Source of the DNA: Mesostigma viride
Lineage: Eukaryota; Streptophyta; Mesostigmatophyceae; Mesostigmatales; Mesostigmataceae
Direction: 5' to 3'
Assembly: GCA_009746045.1 (NCBI GenBank)
Contig: RPFO01000446.1
Coordinates: forward strand, 1-59,794
DNA length: 59,794 nt
The notes below the pieces were generated by a model. It saw only the letters and a program-made list of their open reading frames with translations. It was not told the DNA's origin and made no database searches. Shown piece by piece: positions 1-10,335 of the stretch; position 1 is the stretch's first letter; each line of letters begins with the position of its first letter. A program made the position numbers and the translations under genes.

Positions 1-19
1 CGCACATGCTAGAAAGGTT

Positions 20-285
20 TCGAACTATTGGCCGCCTGCGCCGAAACTTGTAGTTTTGAACAGGGCTTGGTTTTGTACTTGGCCAGCACCTGCTTTTCGA
101 GTTATTCGCCGGTTGCGCCGTTTCTTGCAGCCTGTGAAAGGCTTTAGGTGTCTGGAGCTGGCCAGCACCTGCTTTTCGAGTTATTCGCCGTTGCGCCGGT
201 TCTTGCAGCCTGTGAAAGGCTTTAGGTGTCTGGAGCTGGCCAGCACCTCCTTTTCGAGTTATTCGCCGCCTGCGCCGTACAGTAA
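20..285 (+). repeat. Tandem ~80 bp repeat with splice-acceptor-like ends (leader of broken gene)
   Basis: Two to three imperfect copies of an ~80 bp unit. Each contains GGCCAGCACCTGCTTTTCGAG and then TTATTCGCCG, TTGCGCCG and TTCTTGCAG. The pyrimidine-TTGCAG end looks like a spliceosomal 3' splice site, and the preceding TTGCGCCG-TTTCT resembles the motif found in introns of the 45-58 kb genes. I infer an intron or leader whose acceptor segment was duplicated. The copies stay open in one frame (77 codons), but I do not think this is a protein. Confidence 0.55.
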
Positions 286-1590
286 ATGAGGTCAGCCAAC
301 TCCAAGAAGGTGGCTGGCATGTTGCCCCACCCCATGGGAGAGTTAGTGAGGCTGGAGGGCTTCCAGAGAAATGTAATCTATGAGCACCTGTTCCAGCAGC
401 TTGGGCCAGCTGACTCTCTCCTGTTCATGATGACCTCCAAGACCATCTGGGAGGATTCGTGGCCGGCCTACAAGAATGCATTTTACTCTGCATCTTCGAG
501 GACGGATCTGGACACCCTCCTCGTGCACCCGCGGACATGGCTCTCCTGCATGATCCAAGGCGCCGTTGATGAACAATCGCACCATCTGCAGGATCTGCGT
601 TTTCGACAAGGACACGAGATCGCGGGGATGGCAGCTGGAGGGGGCCGGCCGGTGAGCCCTGCGCGGGCCGAGTGGACGTGGAAAGCTCCAACATCCCCCT
701 GATCGTGGACGGGCCGGGTGTGATGACGCGTTCCTGGACTACAGGGAGGTCAAGGGCTTCCTGCTCAGGAGGCCGTTTTTCGACATCGTCGTCCTGGACC
801 CGGCATCTTCCTCAAGAACGGCGAGTTCAAGGCGTTCGACTACGCGGTTCTCGCCACCGTGATCCATCTCGACAGGTGGAAGTCGATACAAGTGCACCCT
901 CTTCGCGGTCATGCGGAGACAGGGGTACTTGGGGCACTACCCCGGGTCTCGCGCGGCAAGGACCAACCGCTGCATGGAGCTGGTGCGGCAGTGGATCTTT
1001 GCCTCCGGGGCCGCGTCGAGATCAGGGCGCGCGGAACGTCGTGTTGGGCAGCGGCGACAAGGGGTCCCTGGAGGACCAGATTCACGGGTTGGAGAACGGG
1101 CATGGCAGGATCCGGTTCTTCTTCCCGGAGTCCACCAGTCTCTTCACCACGTCCGATATGATATCGGAGCTGCTCGAGGATCGGCTGGCGGAGGCACGAG
1201 GTGCAAGCTGGTGCTGTATAAGACGGCCAACCAACCCAGGCCTTTCATGGAGAAGTGCGAGAAGATCTTCATTAGCATCGTGCTCGTCGGGTTCACGGAT
1301 GTCGATCTGCACCACCCCTCGACCAAGGTCGCACTCATCCCGGTGGGGGAGCGCCCCTCCAAGGTTACGGTATACCTCGGGGGGAAGCGGGCTCCGTGTT
1401 CACCATCTACTACTGCGGGTACGAGTCCTGCGCAACACCCTCAGCAGGAGGGGCAAGGAGGCCTTCAACATGGTGCCAATCAACAAGGCACCGCGGGGGA
1501 TTGGGGGGCACACTTCCCCCTCATCCTCAAGTACTGGTTTGTGTAGAGGACCATCCAGCTGCGTGTCGTCAACGACCACGAGTCTGTAAA
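286..1590 (+). pseudogene. Unrecognised protein gene, broken by about six frameshifts
   Basis: Protein-like sequence continues through the region only if the frame is changed about every 150-250 bases. The segments start at MRSANSKKVAGMLPHPMGEL (286), then a run with FLDYREVKGFLLRRPFFD (~735-800), then FLKNGEFKAFDYAVLATVIH (~808-880), then a segment with MRRQGYLGHYPG (911-1030), then one with GRIRFFFPESTSLFTTSDM (~1100-1165), then KLVLYKTANQPRPFMEKCEK (~1205-1375). No segment matches a family I recognise. The neighbouring KilA-N gene and the host CPP gene have long intact frames, so general sequencing error is a less likely cause than decay, though it cannot be excluded. The leader repeats before it resemble those of the right-hand gene block. 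Confidence 0.5.
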
Positions 1591-1741
1591 AGACAGATGT
1601 TTATGAGCGCTGTCGCTTGGATGCGGTTTGTCCATTGGCATTTTTAGCTCTGATCTCAGCCCGATATCTTTCAAGGTCCTTATCAAAACCAAGTATTTCT
1701 CCACGTGTCGTGTAATATTCTATCGACTTTGTATGTTGCAT

Positions 1742-2173
1742 TCAGCAACTCATTGACTTCTGGATTGGTGTACTTATTATTGGCGTACAAGGTATCGTAA
1801 TATGTTTGGTTTCTTTTATGTCCGATTGTGCCTTACTTATCTGTCTCTCCAGATTGTGCAGATAGGGGTCTTGGAGACGCATTGTCTTCAAACTCTCGAG
1901 CAGGGAATCCTCGTCTAGATCGGTACGAGACCTTTTACCACCCGTGGACTGCGATGGTTGGGGATCTGCTGATGTGAGGCGCACGTTTCTGAAATGTTCG
2001 AGGAGTAGCTCTTCGTTAGGTATGGCCCCCGACCGCGGGGAAGACGCGTTTGCGTCAGTAGCACGCACTCGGTGCTTCTTTCGACTACGAGAGTGGCGAG
2101 TGCACGTCTTCCTACCCATTTGGGCATTGTTACGGCATGGTAGACCCTTGCGCGTTTTTATCGAGCACTTCAT
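1742..2173 (-). CDS. Small protein with WRC/DUF5763-like zinc motif, 143 aa
   Basis: An intact frame starts at ATG 2173. The N-terminus has cysteines spaced C-x9-C-x10-C-x2-H (residues 3-27), followed directly by a basic stretch (RSRKKHR). This spacing is the one known from plant WRC domains and from short zinc-binding modules (DUF5763-like) common in algal and giant-virus proteins. The rest is polar and probably disordered (KRSRTDLDEDSLLESLKTM near residues 80-100). I infer a zinc-binding, possibly nucleic-acid-binding nuclear protein. No intron is needed. The gene faces away from the KilA-N-like gene across ~1 kb of GC-rich repeated DNA. Exact family and function are uncertain. Confidence 0.55.
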   Translation of the reverse strand: MKCSIKTRKGLPCRNNAQMGRKTCTRHSRSRKKHRVRATDANASSPRSGAIPNEELLLEHFRNVRLTSADPQPSQSTGGKRSRTDLDEDSLLESLKTMRLQDPYLHNLERQISKAQSDIKETKHITIPCTPIISTPIQKSMSC

Positions 2174-2377
2174 ATTGTTGCCTCATGCAAAGATAAAAAA
2201 AACCCTTTCCCTCGAACGCGGTCCACCCGCCCCCCTTCCCGGTGCCGGTCACCCCGCGAGAAGCCCGACCCGCGCGTCATCGCCGGACCGAACTGCGTCC
2301 ACCGTCGCACGACCAAACGACCCTCTCGCGGCCCCGCGGAATAAAAGACCCTCCCAGACGGGTTCTCGACAGTCGAA

Positions 2378-2591
2378 GTGGACGCAGTTCGATGGACCCA
2401 GTTCTTTTTTTCTTTTTTTTTTTCAAGAGCATAAAAGTTATGGGGAATGAAAAGCCATCCCTTCCGTCACCCCGTGATGATGACCCCATGATCATCACCC
2501 CATGATGCATACACCCACCCGTATACCCCTTTCAAAAAAACCCTCCCCTCCAAAAAAAAATTTCAACTGCGTCCATCGAACTGCGTCCACC
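2378..2591. repeat. Fold-back inverted repeat, 26 bp arms
   Basis: The left arm (2378-2403, GTGGACGCAGTTCGATGGAC...) is the reverse complement of the right arm (2566-2591), with about one mismatch. The loop holds a T-rich run, then an A-rich run. Related GTGGAC/CTGCGTCC fragments recur from 2280 to 2790 in a C-rich, proline-like tract. I see no convincing gene between 2174 and 3183. Confidence 0.6.
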
Positions 2592-2888
2592 GTCACCCCC
2601 CTCCCGGCCCTCCCGCCCGCGAGTGAAGTCGTCACCCCCTCGCGGCCCTTTCCCCCCCCCCACGGTGGACGGACTTCGGGACCGAGTTCTAACCGTCGAC
2701 CCCCCTCCCGGCCCCGCCGCGCCCCCTCCCTCGCGCACCGCGCCCGCGGTGGACCCAGTTCGCCCGAGCCGGTCCACCGCCACCCGGCCCGCTCGCCTAT
2801 CGAGCACGGTAAATTATCTCCGCCCACCCTGACGACCGCGCCGGACCGCGAGCCGCGAGCACCTGACAGCAAATGGGCTGGCGCAAAT

Positions 2889-3030
2889 GGGGAATGCAAG
2901 AATTAATTCCACATTTATGCGTACTTAGTCGAGGCTTGATACGCGGTTGTCAATAGTGCAATGGGCGACGCAAGAATTAAGTTGCCATTTATGTCAACTT
3001 AGCTAGTGCTTGTCACGAGGTTGTCAACAG
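2889..3030. repeat. Imperfect ~75 bp tandem duplication upstream of KilA-N-like gene
   Basis: The two units share CAAGAATTAA, CATTTATG, ACTTAG and GGTTGTCAA in the same order (starting near 2895 and 2970). They lie 150-300 bases before the start at 3184 and could belong to its promoter, but no known control site is recognisable. Confidence 0.45.
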
Positions 3031-3183
3031 GTCTCTGGGTCGTAACTAAGCAAAATGCTTAGTCGCTGTGATACCGCGGAGACGCCCTGACTAAGTCAGC
3101 AAATTGCTGACACGTGTTAGTACGCGAGAGTGCGCGCTTACAGATCGCCAAAACTTTTCTGGGGGGTATGGTATACCACGACC

Positions 3184-4221
3184 ATGGCTCTCATCAGCAA
3201 CTCTCCCTCCCTCCGCCAAGACTACTTTGGCCTCGTGCCCTTCGATGAGCTGCCACAGGATTGCAAGGAGTATGCGGATGAGTACGAGTTTCGCACGTTC
3301 AAGGGGTGCGAGTCGCTCATCCCCTTCCACAAGGAGACGGGGGAGGGCAATTTAAGCAAGCTCTTGAGGAGTGGTAGGCAACACAAGCGACTGGTGGACA
3401 GGGCGCTGGAGACAAGTGCCGTCCGGGATATCATCAGCATGCTGGAGGCGAATGGTGTTGACTGCACCTTGCGAGAGGTAACGGGTCGCGGCCCGGTAGC
3501 TGGCCAGTATGCCCCTAAGGTGCTGGTGTTCGCAATGGCCGTACAGCGCTTCCCCTCCTTTGGCGTGGTGGCAATGAAGGTGGCGACTGAGCTGTTCGCG
3601 GGCGACTCCCTCAAGGTGGCCGAGCTGGCACTGGGCATCTACGCCCAGGACGTGGACAATGGCAAGGAGCGCGACGAGGAGATGGAGAACCGCCTGCTCG
3701 CGGTGGTCTCGGAGCACCAGGAGAGGCAGCTGGCCCTCATCCACCAGCACCACAACCTGCAGGTGGCCATGTTGAAGGACCTGGCGGAAAAGGTCACGGT
3801 ATCGGAGAAGGAGAGAGCGGAGGCAGCAAAGCTTCAAAAGGAGCTGGTGCAGGCCAACAAGGAGCACGCCGCCAAGGTGGAGGACGCGCAGGCCCAGGTC
3901 ACGGCCATCCACAAGGAGCTCAAGTTCCAGGCCAAGCAGCACTTCCAGGACGAGCTGGCCACCGAGCGGAAGGCCGACAAGGACAAGTTCAACCTCGAGC
4001 AGGAGAGGGACAGGTTCGAGGCCGAGGCCGCCAAGTGGAAGGCCGCCTACCAGGAGCGCAGGCAGGAGCTGCTGGACAGATACGTCGACGTGGCCAACCA
4101 GTTCATGGACGTCGGCATCAAGCGCAAGAGGGACCTGGACGACGGGGACGACCCGCGCAAAGTCGTGCAAGACGTGATCGACGAGTGCCGCGACATCCTC
4201 AAGAAGGCCATGCGATACTAG
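3184..4221 (+). CDS. KilA-N-like domain protein with long coiled coil, 345 aa
   Basis: I chose ATG 3184 (ACC-ATG-G, good eukaryotic context); an upstream in-frame ATG at 3130 would add 18 residues. Residues ~50-150 have a KilA-N-like order: a GNLSKLLRSG entry, a helix VDRALETSAVRDIISML, a GQYAPKVLVFAMAVQRFPSF core, and a final helix VAMKVATELFAGD. KilA-N is a DNA-binding module mainly of large DNA viruses and phages. Residues ~175-315 are a highly charged coiled coil (repeated EKER, AKLQKEL, AEAAKWKAAYQERRQELLDR). The C-terminus carries KRKRDLDDGDDP, a possible nuclear signal. AATAAA lies at 4248, 27 bases past the stop. The intact frame suggests a recent or expressed viral-type gene. The domain call is by eye and moderate. 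Confidence 0.65.
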   Translation: MALISNSPSLRQDYFGLVPFDELPQDCKEYADEYEFRTFKGCESLIPFHKETGEGNLSKLLRSGRQHKRLVDRALETSAVRDIISMLEANGVDCTLREVTGRGPVAGQYAPKVLVFAMAVQRFPSFGVVAMKVATELFAGDSLKVAELALGIYAQDVDNGKERDEEMENRLLAVVSEHQERQLALIHQHHNLQVAMLKDLAEKVTVSEKERAEAAKLQKELVQANKEHAAKVEDAQAQVTAIHKELKFQAKQHFQDELATERKADKDKFNLEQERDRFEAEAAKWKAAYQERRQELLDRYVDVANQFMDVGIKRKRDLDDGDDPRKVVQDVIDECRDILKKAMRY

Positions 4222-4247
4222 TCGACCCTGGCCATCTGCACGCGCGC

Positions 4248-4253
4248 AATAAA
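4248..4253 (+). terminator. AATAAA polyadenylation signal of KilA-N-like gene
   Basis: AATAAA occurs 27 bases after the stop. Further AATAAA copies lie near 4384 and 4410, before the retrotransposon remains start. Confidence 0.4.
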
Positions 4254-4511
4254 GAGGGCAACAACGCAGGCAGAGCTCTCACTTTCCCACTTCAGGGGAT
4301 GGGAACTTTTTACCTCCTAACAGCCACCCCTGAACAATAAGGCTAAGGAGAAGGAATGGGACCGGCAACAGCCGACCAGAAGAATAAAGGGCTATCCGTG
4401 GCCCTACAATAAAGCAGTATGGTGTCCTATTCAATAATCAATCAATTAACAACATATATCCATTGCCTATTCAATTTAAATAGCAAAACAAGCAGTAAAT
4501 AGGGGGTTACC

Positions 4512-5740
4512 TTGCGAAGCCGTAGCCAAGCGGTCCATGCTGCCCACCCGGCGGTCGCTATTCAGGCCTACTTGGATGATATCTACCTTCTGGGCCCTGT
4601 GCCGGACACCACCGCGGCTCTGCTGGCACTGCAGACCGCGGTGGCCGACATCAACCTCCAGTTGACCCTGGCCAAGTGCGCGGTGTACTCGCCCCAAGAT
4701 GATTGCTCCGGCTTTCCGCCCCAGCTCTTGGGCCGGGACGAGCGCCTCCATGGGTTGGATGTCCTCGGCGTTCCGGTTGGCGACCCCGCGTTTGTCATCG
4801 ATGCTCTGCGGGCCGCCCTCGAGGCACGCACTGAGGTACTGCCCTTGATTGCGCGCCTTCATGATTCGCAGACCAAGGGTCTGCTTCTGTGGTTTTGCGC
4901 TCACCCTCGCGTCGTTCACTGGCTCCGGGGCGCTCTTCCGGCTCAGGTCCGGCTGGCCGCCGAGGGCCACGACAAACGCATCCAGTCGGCCTTGGCGCAG
5001 CTGGTCCCGGGCCCCGACCTCCCGCCACATGCTATTCGCATTGCCTCCCTGCCTGCACGGATGGGTGGCTGCGGTCTGACTCGTGCCGCCCGGCTGGCCC
5101 CAGCAGCATTTTTGGGCTCCGTCGCTCAGTCGTGGGCGGAAAGCTGCCGGCTCCTGCCCCTTTTGGCAACGGCAGCGCCTGACCTCCTGGACCCCAGCAG
5201 CCCTTTGCCCTTCGTCACCGCCATCCAGGAGGCCTATGCTGAGATCCAGCAGGCCTGTTCTCCCGTCCGTGCCGCTCAGGCGGTACAGCGCCACCTCCCT
5301 CGCGGCACTCCCTCGGTCGCCTCCGTTCAATCTCCCGCCGCATTCCCTGCTCGCGTCATCGATAAACACCAGAAAACCTACGCGGGTATTCTGCACACGG
5401 CTGATTGGATTGCTCTTTTCGCGGACCTCAACGCCCAGGGACGTGCGTGGCTGTTCTCGCTTTCCTTGCGGAGTGTGGGCTCGGCGTACCTTCGTGCTCT
5501 TCCCATGGCCCCCCCATTCGCCTTGGCTCCCAGCCACTACTCGGTGGCGCTCCGGCACCAGCTATTTGCCCCGCAGCCTCTTGTTCCGGCCGGGCGGCCT
5601 TGTGGTAGCTGTGGGCAGCCGCTGGATCCCACGGGGACTCACTACCTTGCCTGCATGGGGGGCCAACAGAATCAGAATTGGTATTTGTATTTGCACACTG
5701 TCCTCCTGACGGTGGTGCTCGCCATGATTCGGTCGGTTTT
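4512..5740 (+). pseudogene. Non-LTR retrotransposon, reverse transcriptase C-terminal half (copy 1, left part)
   Basis: The frame begins inside the reverse transcriptase palm: AYLDDIYLLGP is the YxDD catalytic motif. It continues through thumb and connection-like sequence (ASLPARMGGCGLTRAARLAP) to a cysteine-histidine knuckle (CGSCGQPLDPTGTHYLAC). The 5' part of the element is missing, as is usual for target-primed elements. The frame stops matching the family at 5740, where a 3.75 kb insertion begins. The missing remainder, a PD-(D/E)xK-like endonuclease domain and 3' end, resumes at 9491. The near-identical inverted copy at 10.3-11.5 kb has the same sequence without the interruption. Confidence 0.85.
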
Positions 5741-7104
5741 CGAATTGCATTACCGAAAGCCAAGCCTTGACCCCCAAGACGTCCGGCTTTCAAGTTGGAG
5801 TGTACCCCCGCGGCATCTAGCAATGCCGACTAGTTTCAAGTGCGCACCAGTCAAAGTAGTTACCCTTCGCACAAACTCCAGCCACACATTTTCGTAACCG
5901 CCCTTTTGGCACCGCAGGAACTATTCTGTCTGATTCGGCCAGATTTCATCCAAGGAATCGGAAAGGAAAAACGGTGGAATCAGAAAAGGAAAACGGTGGA
6001 ATCATTTTCAGCCTGAACTAGTACAACACTATCGTCCGTTCAAGTCCGGCCTCACGGCGCATGCGACGCCATGTCGACCCGCCCATGCTTAGCCTTTTTT
6101 GCGCTAGACTAAAGAAAAATGGTCCCGTTCTTGCCTAAGCAAAAAAATGCACCTCAGCACCTGCTAGCCATGGTAAATTTGCTAGCGATGGCAGTCTGGG
6201 AAACTTACTAACCAAACGGCAAATCAATCCAATCTCACGTTCAAAATGCCGCTTCCGTAGACATGTGTCGACTACTTTGTTTATGCGTGTGATTCAAACA
6301 AGCCAATTGTGAATTCCAGATTAGGAGTTAAGGTTTATGGCTGGCAGGACTGATATATTGCATGACGACACACCCTTTTTTGGCTTGAGACAGAAAGCTG
6401 TATATAAATTTCTTACATGAGATGTTGTCATGTTCATTTTGATTTTAACGCACAGCCCCCCATTCAGCATGTCGAATGGCATGCGCATGTGCTGGCCGGC
6501 AGCCACTGCCATGTCGCCGGATCAGACTGGCGTACAAACCACACAATCTTCTTGTTCACGCATGCTAACCACAACCATCGGTAAGCCGACGTTGTGCAGG
6601 AATTTTTTTTCATATGCCTTGGTTTAATAGTGGACGGTGCATCCCTGATTCGGCCGTGAAGCTTGTTGTCAGCTAGACGTTAGCAGCTGAGTGCCGGGCC
6701 GCCCTATGTGGAATAACTTTCACATTGTCCATCGGCATTAAAAGTTGAAAATTCCCTCCGATCGACCATGCCATAACAGGAAAATGCCATCATCTGTTGC
6801 AGTCCAGGCTTATATTTGCCACGATGTGGTGTGTGCCAGTTGTGCCACCTGTAATTTACATTACTAGGCTTGGTGTTCCTAGGGATTCCATTCATGGTGT
6901 TCCACTTAGTAGCCATACCAGCATGCCTTGCAGTTTTCACAATAGATAGCCTGCAGGCCATATCAAACCCAACTCCCAAGTTGTCCAGTAATGCATGTGG
7001 TACCAATGAACCTTACCTTGTACAGTAAAATAACTGTATGGTAACGGTTATGATATTGGTTGATGTTGTGCGCCCGTGCTTTCAATTTGTTTCATAATCC
7101 ATGT

Positions 7105-7260
7105 GCCGTTCAGGCATGCACGTGTGAAACATCCAGGTATGCCTGTCATCTCCCCCCCCCCGTATGATTCAATATCTCAGAGCCCAGATTGTTGTGGCAC
7201 TGCGATAATGCATTATATAGCGTTGAAGAAAATGTGGGGCAGGTATTTGTGCAATTAACG
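7105..7260. repeat. Left copy of a diverged duplication flanking the GGTG tract
   Basis: Sequence around CAGATTGTTGTGGCACTGCG and GCGTTGAAGAAAA matches 8175-8320 (GATTGTTGTGGCACTGCC, GCGCTGAAGAAAA) in the same order and strand. The two copies bracket the microsatellite, so the tract probably arose or grew between direct repeats. Confidence 0.6.
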
Positions 7261-7412
7261 TGCCATACGAACATTCCGGACGGTACATTCCGGTGATGTC
7301 GGGCAGTTGGGGGGTTCGCTTGGTCCCTTGGTTGCTTCCTCGCTTGGCTGCCACTGCGGGGGTGTAAGGACAGGTGCTCAAATGGAGAGACACTAGACGT
7401 GCATGCATGTTT

Positions 7413-7953
7413 GATGGATGGGTGGGTGGGTGGGTGGGTGGGTGGTGGGTGGGTGGGTGGGTGGGTGGGTGGGTGGGTGGGTGGGTGGGTGGGTGGGTGG
7501 GTGGGTGGGTGGGTGGGTGGGTGGGTGGGTGGGTGGGTGGGTGGGTGGGTGGGTGGGTGGGTGGTGGTGGGTGGGTGGGTGGGTGGGGTGGGTGGTGGTG
7601 GGTGGGTGGGTGGGTGGGTGGGTGGGTGGGTGCAGGTGGGTGGGTGGGTGCAGGTGGGTGGGTGGGTGGGTGGGTGGGTGGGTGGGTGGGTGGGTGGGTG
7701 GGTGGGTGGTGGGTGGGTGGGTGGGTGGGTGGGTGGGTGGGTGGGTGGGTGGTGGGTGGGGGGCGGGCGGGCGGGCGGGCGGCGGGTGGTGGGTGGGTGG
7801 GTGGGTGGGTGGGTGGGTGGGTGGGTGGGTGGTGGGTGGGTGGGTGGGTGGTGGGTGGGTGGGTGGGTGGGTGGGTGGGTGGGTGGTGGTGGGTGGGTGG
7901 GTGGTGGGTGGTGGGTGGGTGGGTGGGTGGGTGGGTGGGTGGGTGGGTGGGTG

Positions 7954-8035
<82 letters not shown>
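7413..8035. repeat. (GGTG)n microsatellite followed by (GA)n
   Basis: About 540 bases of GGGT units with occasional GGT or GGGC variants, then ~80 bases of GA. Open frames on both strands (THPP or VGGW repeats, RERE or LSLS repeats) are translation artefacts of the repeat. Confidence 0.95.
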
Positions 8036-8038
<3 letters not shown>

Positions 8039-8605
8039 ACAGAGAGACATGTGTGTGTGTCTGGCTGTCTGGGTGGGTGGGTGTGCGTGCTTGGGTGCGT
8101 GGGACAGTGTGGATGTGGGTGTGCTTGCTTGCGTGGGTGCGTGAGGGAGGGAGTGGCTGGGTGAGCGAGTCAAGCATGCACGTGTCAAACAGCCAGGTAG
8201 AATTGTCATCCTTTCCCCCCATCATGACAAATCATTGGCATGGATTGTTGTGGCACTGCCATCATGCACTACAGCGCTGAAGAAAACGACGATGGGCAAA
8301 TATATGTGAAAGCGACACAACATAGCCCATGGCGGTGGCTGCTATCAACAAGCAGCTCTTGCCTCCATGCACAGTCAAACACCTGCATCTTCTTCAATGC
8401 AGATTATTGACATCTCTTTTGTATATTATGTACAGATTATTTGCATTTGTAATATTATTTGTATACCACTGCAGTTTGCAACATGTAACCAGTGTTGCTA
8501 GTAATCTGGTAATGTGAGCCGTGTTGATATCAAAGTGCTGCGATGCAAGTCATACATCAGAACTAAAGCGGCAACACTGGCTACGGACACAAAGAGTCAT
8601 ACACA

Positions 8606-8606
<1 letters not shown>

Positions 8607-8638
<32 letters not shown>
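8607..8638. repeat. (CA)n microsatellite
   Basis: Plain CA dinucleotide run inside the 3.75 kb insertion; no gene. Confidence 0.9.
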
Positions 8639-9490
8639 CGTGCTTCGTGCATCGCGACCCAGGGCCTGACAAGCTGCGGCCGAGACCAATGCCGAACACA
8701 CCCATGCTCAGAGCACATTGCGGATGCCAGGCACACCGCGTTTGCCATGGAACACATGGGTAGACGCTTCGTAAACGTGACAACGAATGACCCGCTGAGA
8801 TCCCCACACTTGCGCACGGGAAAGGCGGCACACTTACGTTTCATAGATTAGCCGGGGCGAGATAGTAGCTCGTTTGCCTAGCCGTCATTAAGCCTATAGG
8901 CGTTCCAAGAAACGCATGAAATTTCTCTACCACTACCGGTGGCGCACTATCGGTCTATGATCGCAGAAACTTCTCTTGAAGGGGCCTTACACTGTCGTGC
9001 ATGTAACCACGGAGCTTGAATGGTGGCATGACAACGAAAGAAAGTTTTCCTTAAGCCCGACCTCCCCTCCCGCATTCCACTGGTGATATTACAGCTGTTA
9101 TAACTCCTGGAGCTAAAAACATGCGGAAAACATGCTGGGCGAGTCCTGTCAAAATTAAAAACCAACAGACTTGATTGACAGCGCCGTTTAAACGACAGCA
9201 AGAGCTTCCATGCCACCGAACACTGCCCGAGGTTGGTCTAATTTAAAGACTAAGCCTGCCGTCTCAGAAAAAAATGTTCTATGCTCGGAGTCCACGGAAT
9301 CAGGAAGTCGGCCCGCAGGTGCCGTACAGATCCGGTAGTGACTCGTGAAGTGAAAGATTTGGGCAGATTTGGGCAGATCGGGTTTGGTCGATCCGGTCCT
9401 GGATCAGACCGTACGCTGAAATTTGCGCGCCGTCCGTTGTACTTGAATTTTCAAGGGAAACGAATGTTGCCTCTTTCGGTAATGCAATCG

Positions 9491-10108
9491 GCCCCACGCG
9501 AACATCCGGTCCGAGGATGCGGATGGCGCTGCCTTCTATTCCCCCAACCACCGGCCTGACATCGTGGTGCTGGACTTTGAGGGGGGTGGCCGGCATCTGC
9601 TTATTGACGTTTCGGTGGCGCGGCCCTTGGCTCTTAGCCACGTGGCTGGGGCCTCCCTCACGGCAGGTTACACGGCGGACCGGGCGGAGCGGGCCAAGCT
9701 CCTGGCCTACGGCGACGTCGGGCACCATCGTGTGGTGCCCTTTGTCCTGGAGGAGTTTGGTGCCATGGGGCCCCTGACCTCCGCCTTCTTCAAGGAGTGT
9801 TGCCGGCTCGATCCGGGAGGACCGGCTGGACCTGGAGGGCCAGCGGGCCCCATGGTCGGCGCGGACCTGGACGTCATATTGGCGTCAGCGCTTGTCGGTG
9901 GCGCTGACTCGGGCCATGGCTGACATCATGCTCCGCCGTACGCGGGCTGATTTTGCGGTGCAGCAGGGCTATTAGGTTCCTCCCGTTAGGCGTTTCCATT
10001 GGTCTTATCGTAGTATAGAGCTTTGACATGGCTCTGTATATAGGTTTATAGCTGGGCGTTTGCTTTGGTTTGAGTGATTTCACTCTGCTGTAAGTAATTA
10101 TATTTTTA
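9491..10108 (+). pseudogene. Non-LTR retrotransposon endonuclease domain and 3' end (copy 1, right part)
   Basis: This continues the copy interrupted at 5740. It encodes PDIVVLDFEG...HLLIDVSVARP, the PD-D..D-x-V arrangement of restriction-like endonuclease domains at the C-terminus of some non-LTR retrotransposons. VVPFVLEEFGAMGP follows, then the end of the frame at TAG 9973. A 4-base insertion near 9810 (CTCGATCCGG against CTCCGG in the inverted copy) shifts the frame, so the copy is dead. The 3' untranslated part ends in AATATATATTCATT. Confidence 0.8.
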
Positions 10109-10335
10109 ATATATATTCATTAAGAATGATAGATTACTACGGAGGTGAGATGGGCATGCAACACCATATATGTACATAGTTAGTTGTACCTTGTGCAGCT
10201 GGCGTGATGCGCTTGGATGTCCGTATCAGATTACTAATAATTTCTTCAGGGTTATTCTCCTAGTTATCGGGTTTTTCCTTATGTTGCATGCCCATCTCAC
10301 CTCGATCCGTAATCTATCATTCTCAATGAATATAT
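10109..10335. repeat. Fold-back element, ~54 bp arms
   Basis: 10109-10162 is nearly the reverse complement of 10283-10335 (TATATATTCATT, GATAGATTAC, GGTGAGATGGGCATGCAAC against their complements). It sits at the centre of a larger inverted repeat formed by the retrotransposon copies on each side. A related single-arm copy lies at 39440-39575. Confidence 0.7.

Larger units (their letters stand above)
5741..9490. mobile_element. 3.75 kb insertion with imperfect terminal inverted repeats, no transposase seen
   Basis: The left end (CGAATTGCATTACCGAAAG at 5741) is the reverse complement of the right end (CTTTCGGTAATGCAATCG at 9473-9490), apart from one base. The uninterrupted copy at 10.3-11.5 kb reads straight across this point, which defines the insertion. 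I find no clear target duplication and no transposase-like frame. The inside is non-coding, with large microsatellites (7413-8035 and 8607-8638) and a diverged duplication flanking them. It is best read as a non-autonomous DNA transposon. Confidence 0.7.

Noticed and set aside
2242-2906. Proline/arginine-rich frames on both strands
   Set aside because: Composition artefact of C-rich fold-back DNA; no start context, motif or splice support.
7146-8280. Frames of 215-359 codons with THPP, VGGW or RERE repeats
   Set aside because: They are read-through of GGTG and GA microsatellites and are open on both strands, with no domain sequence.
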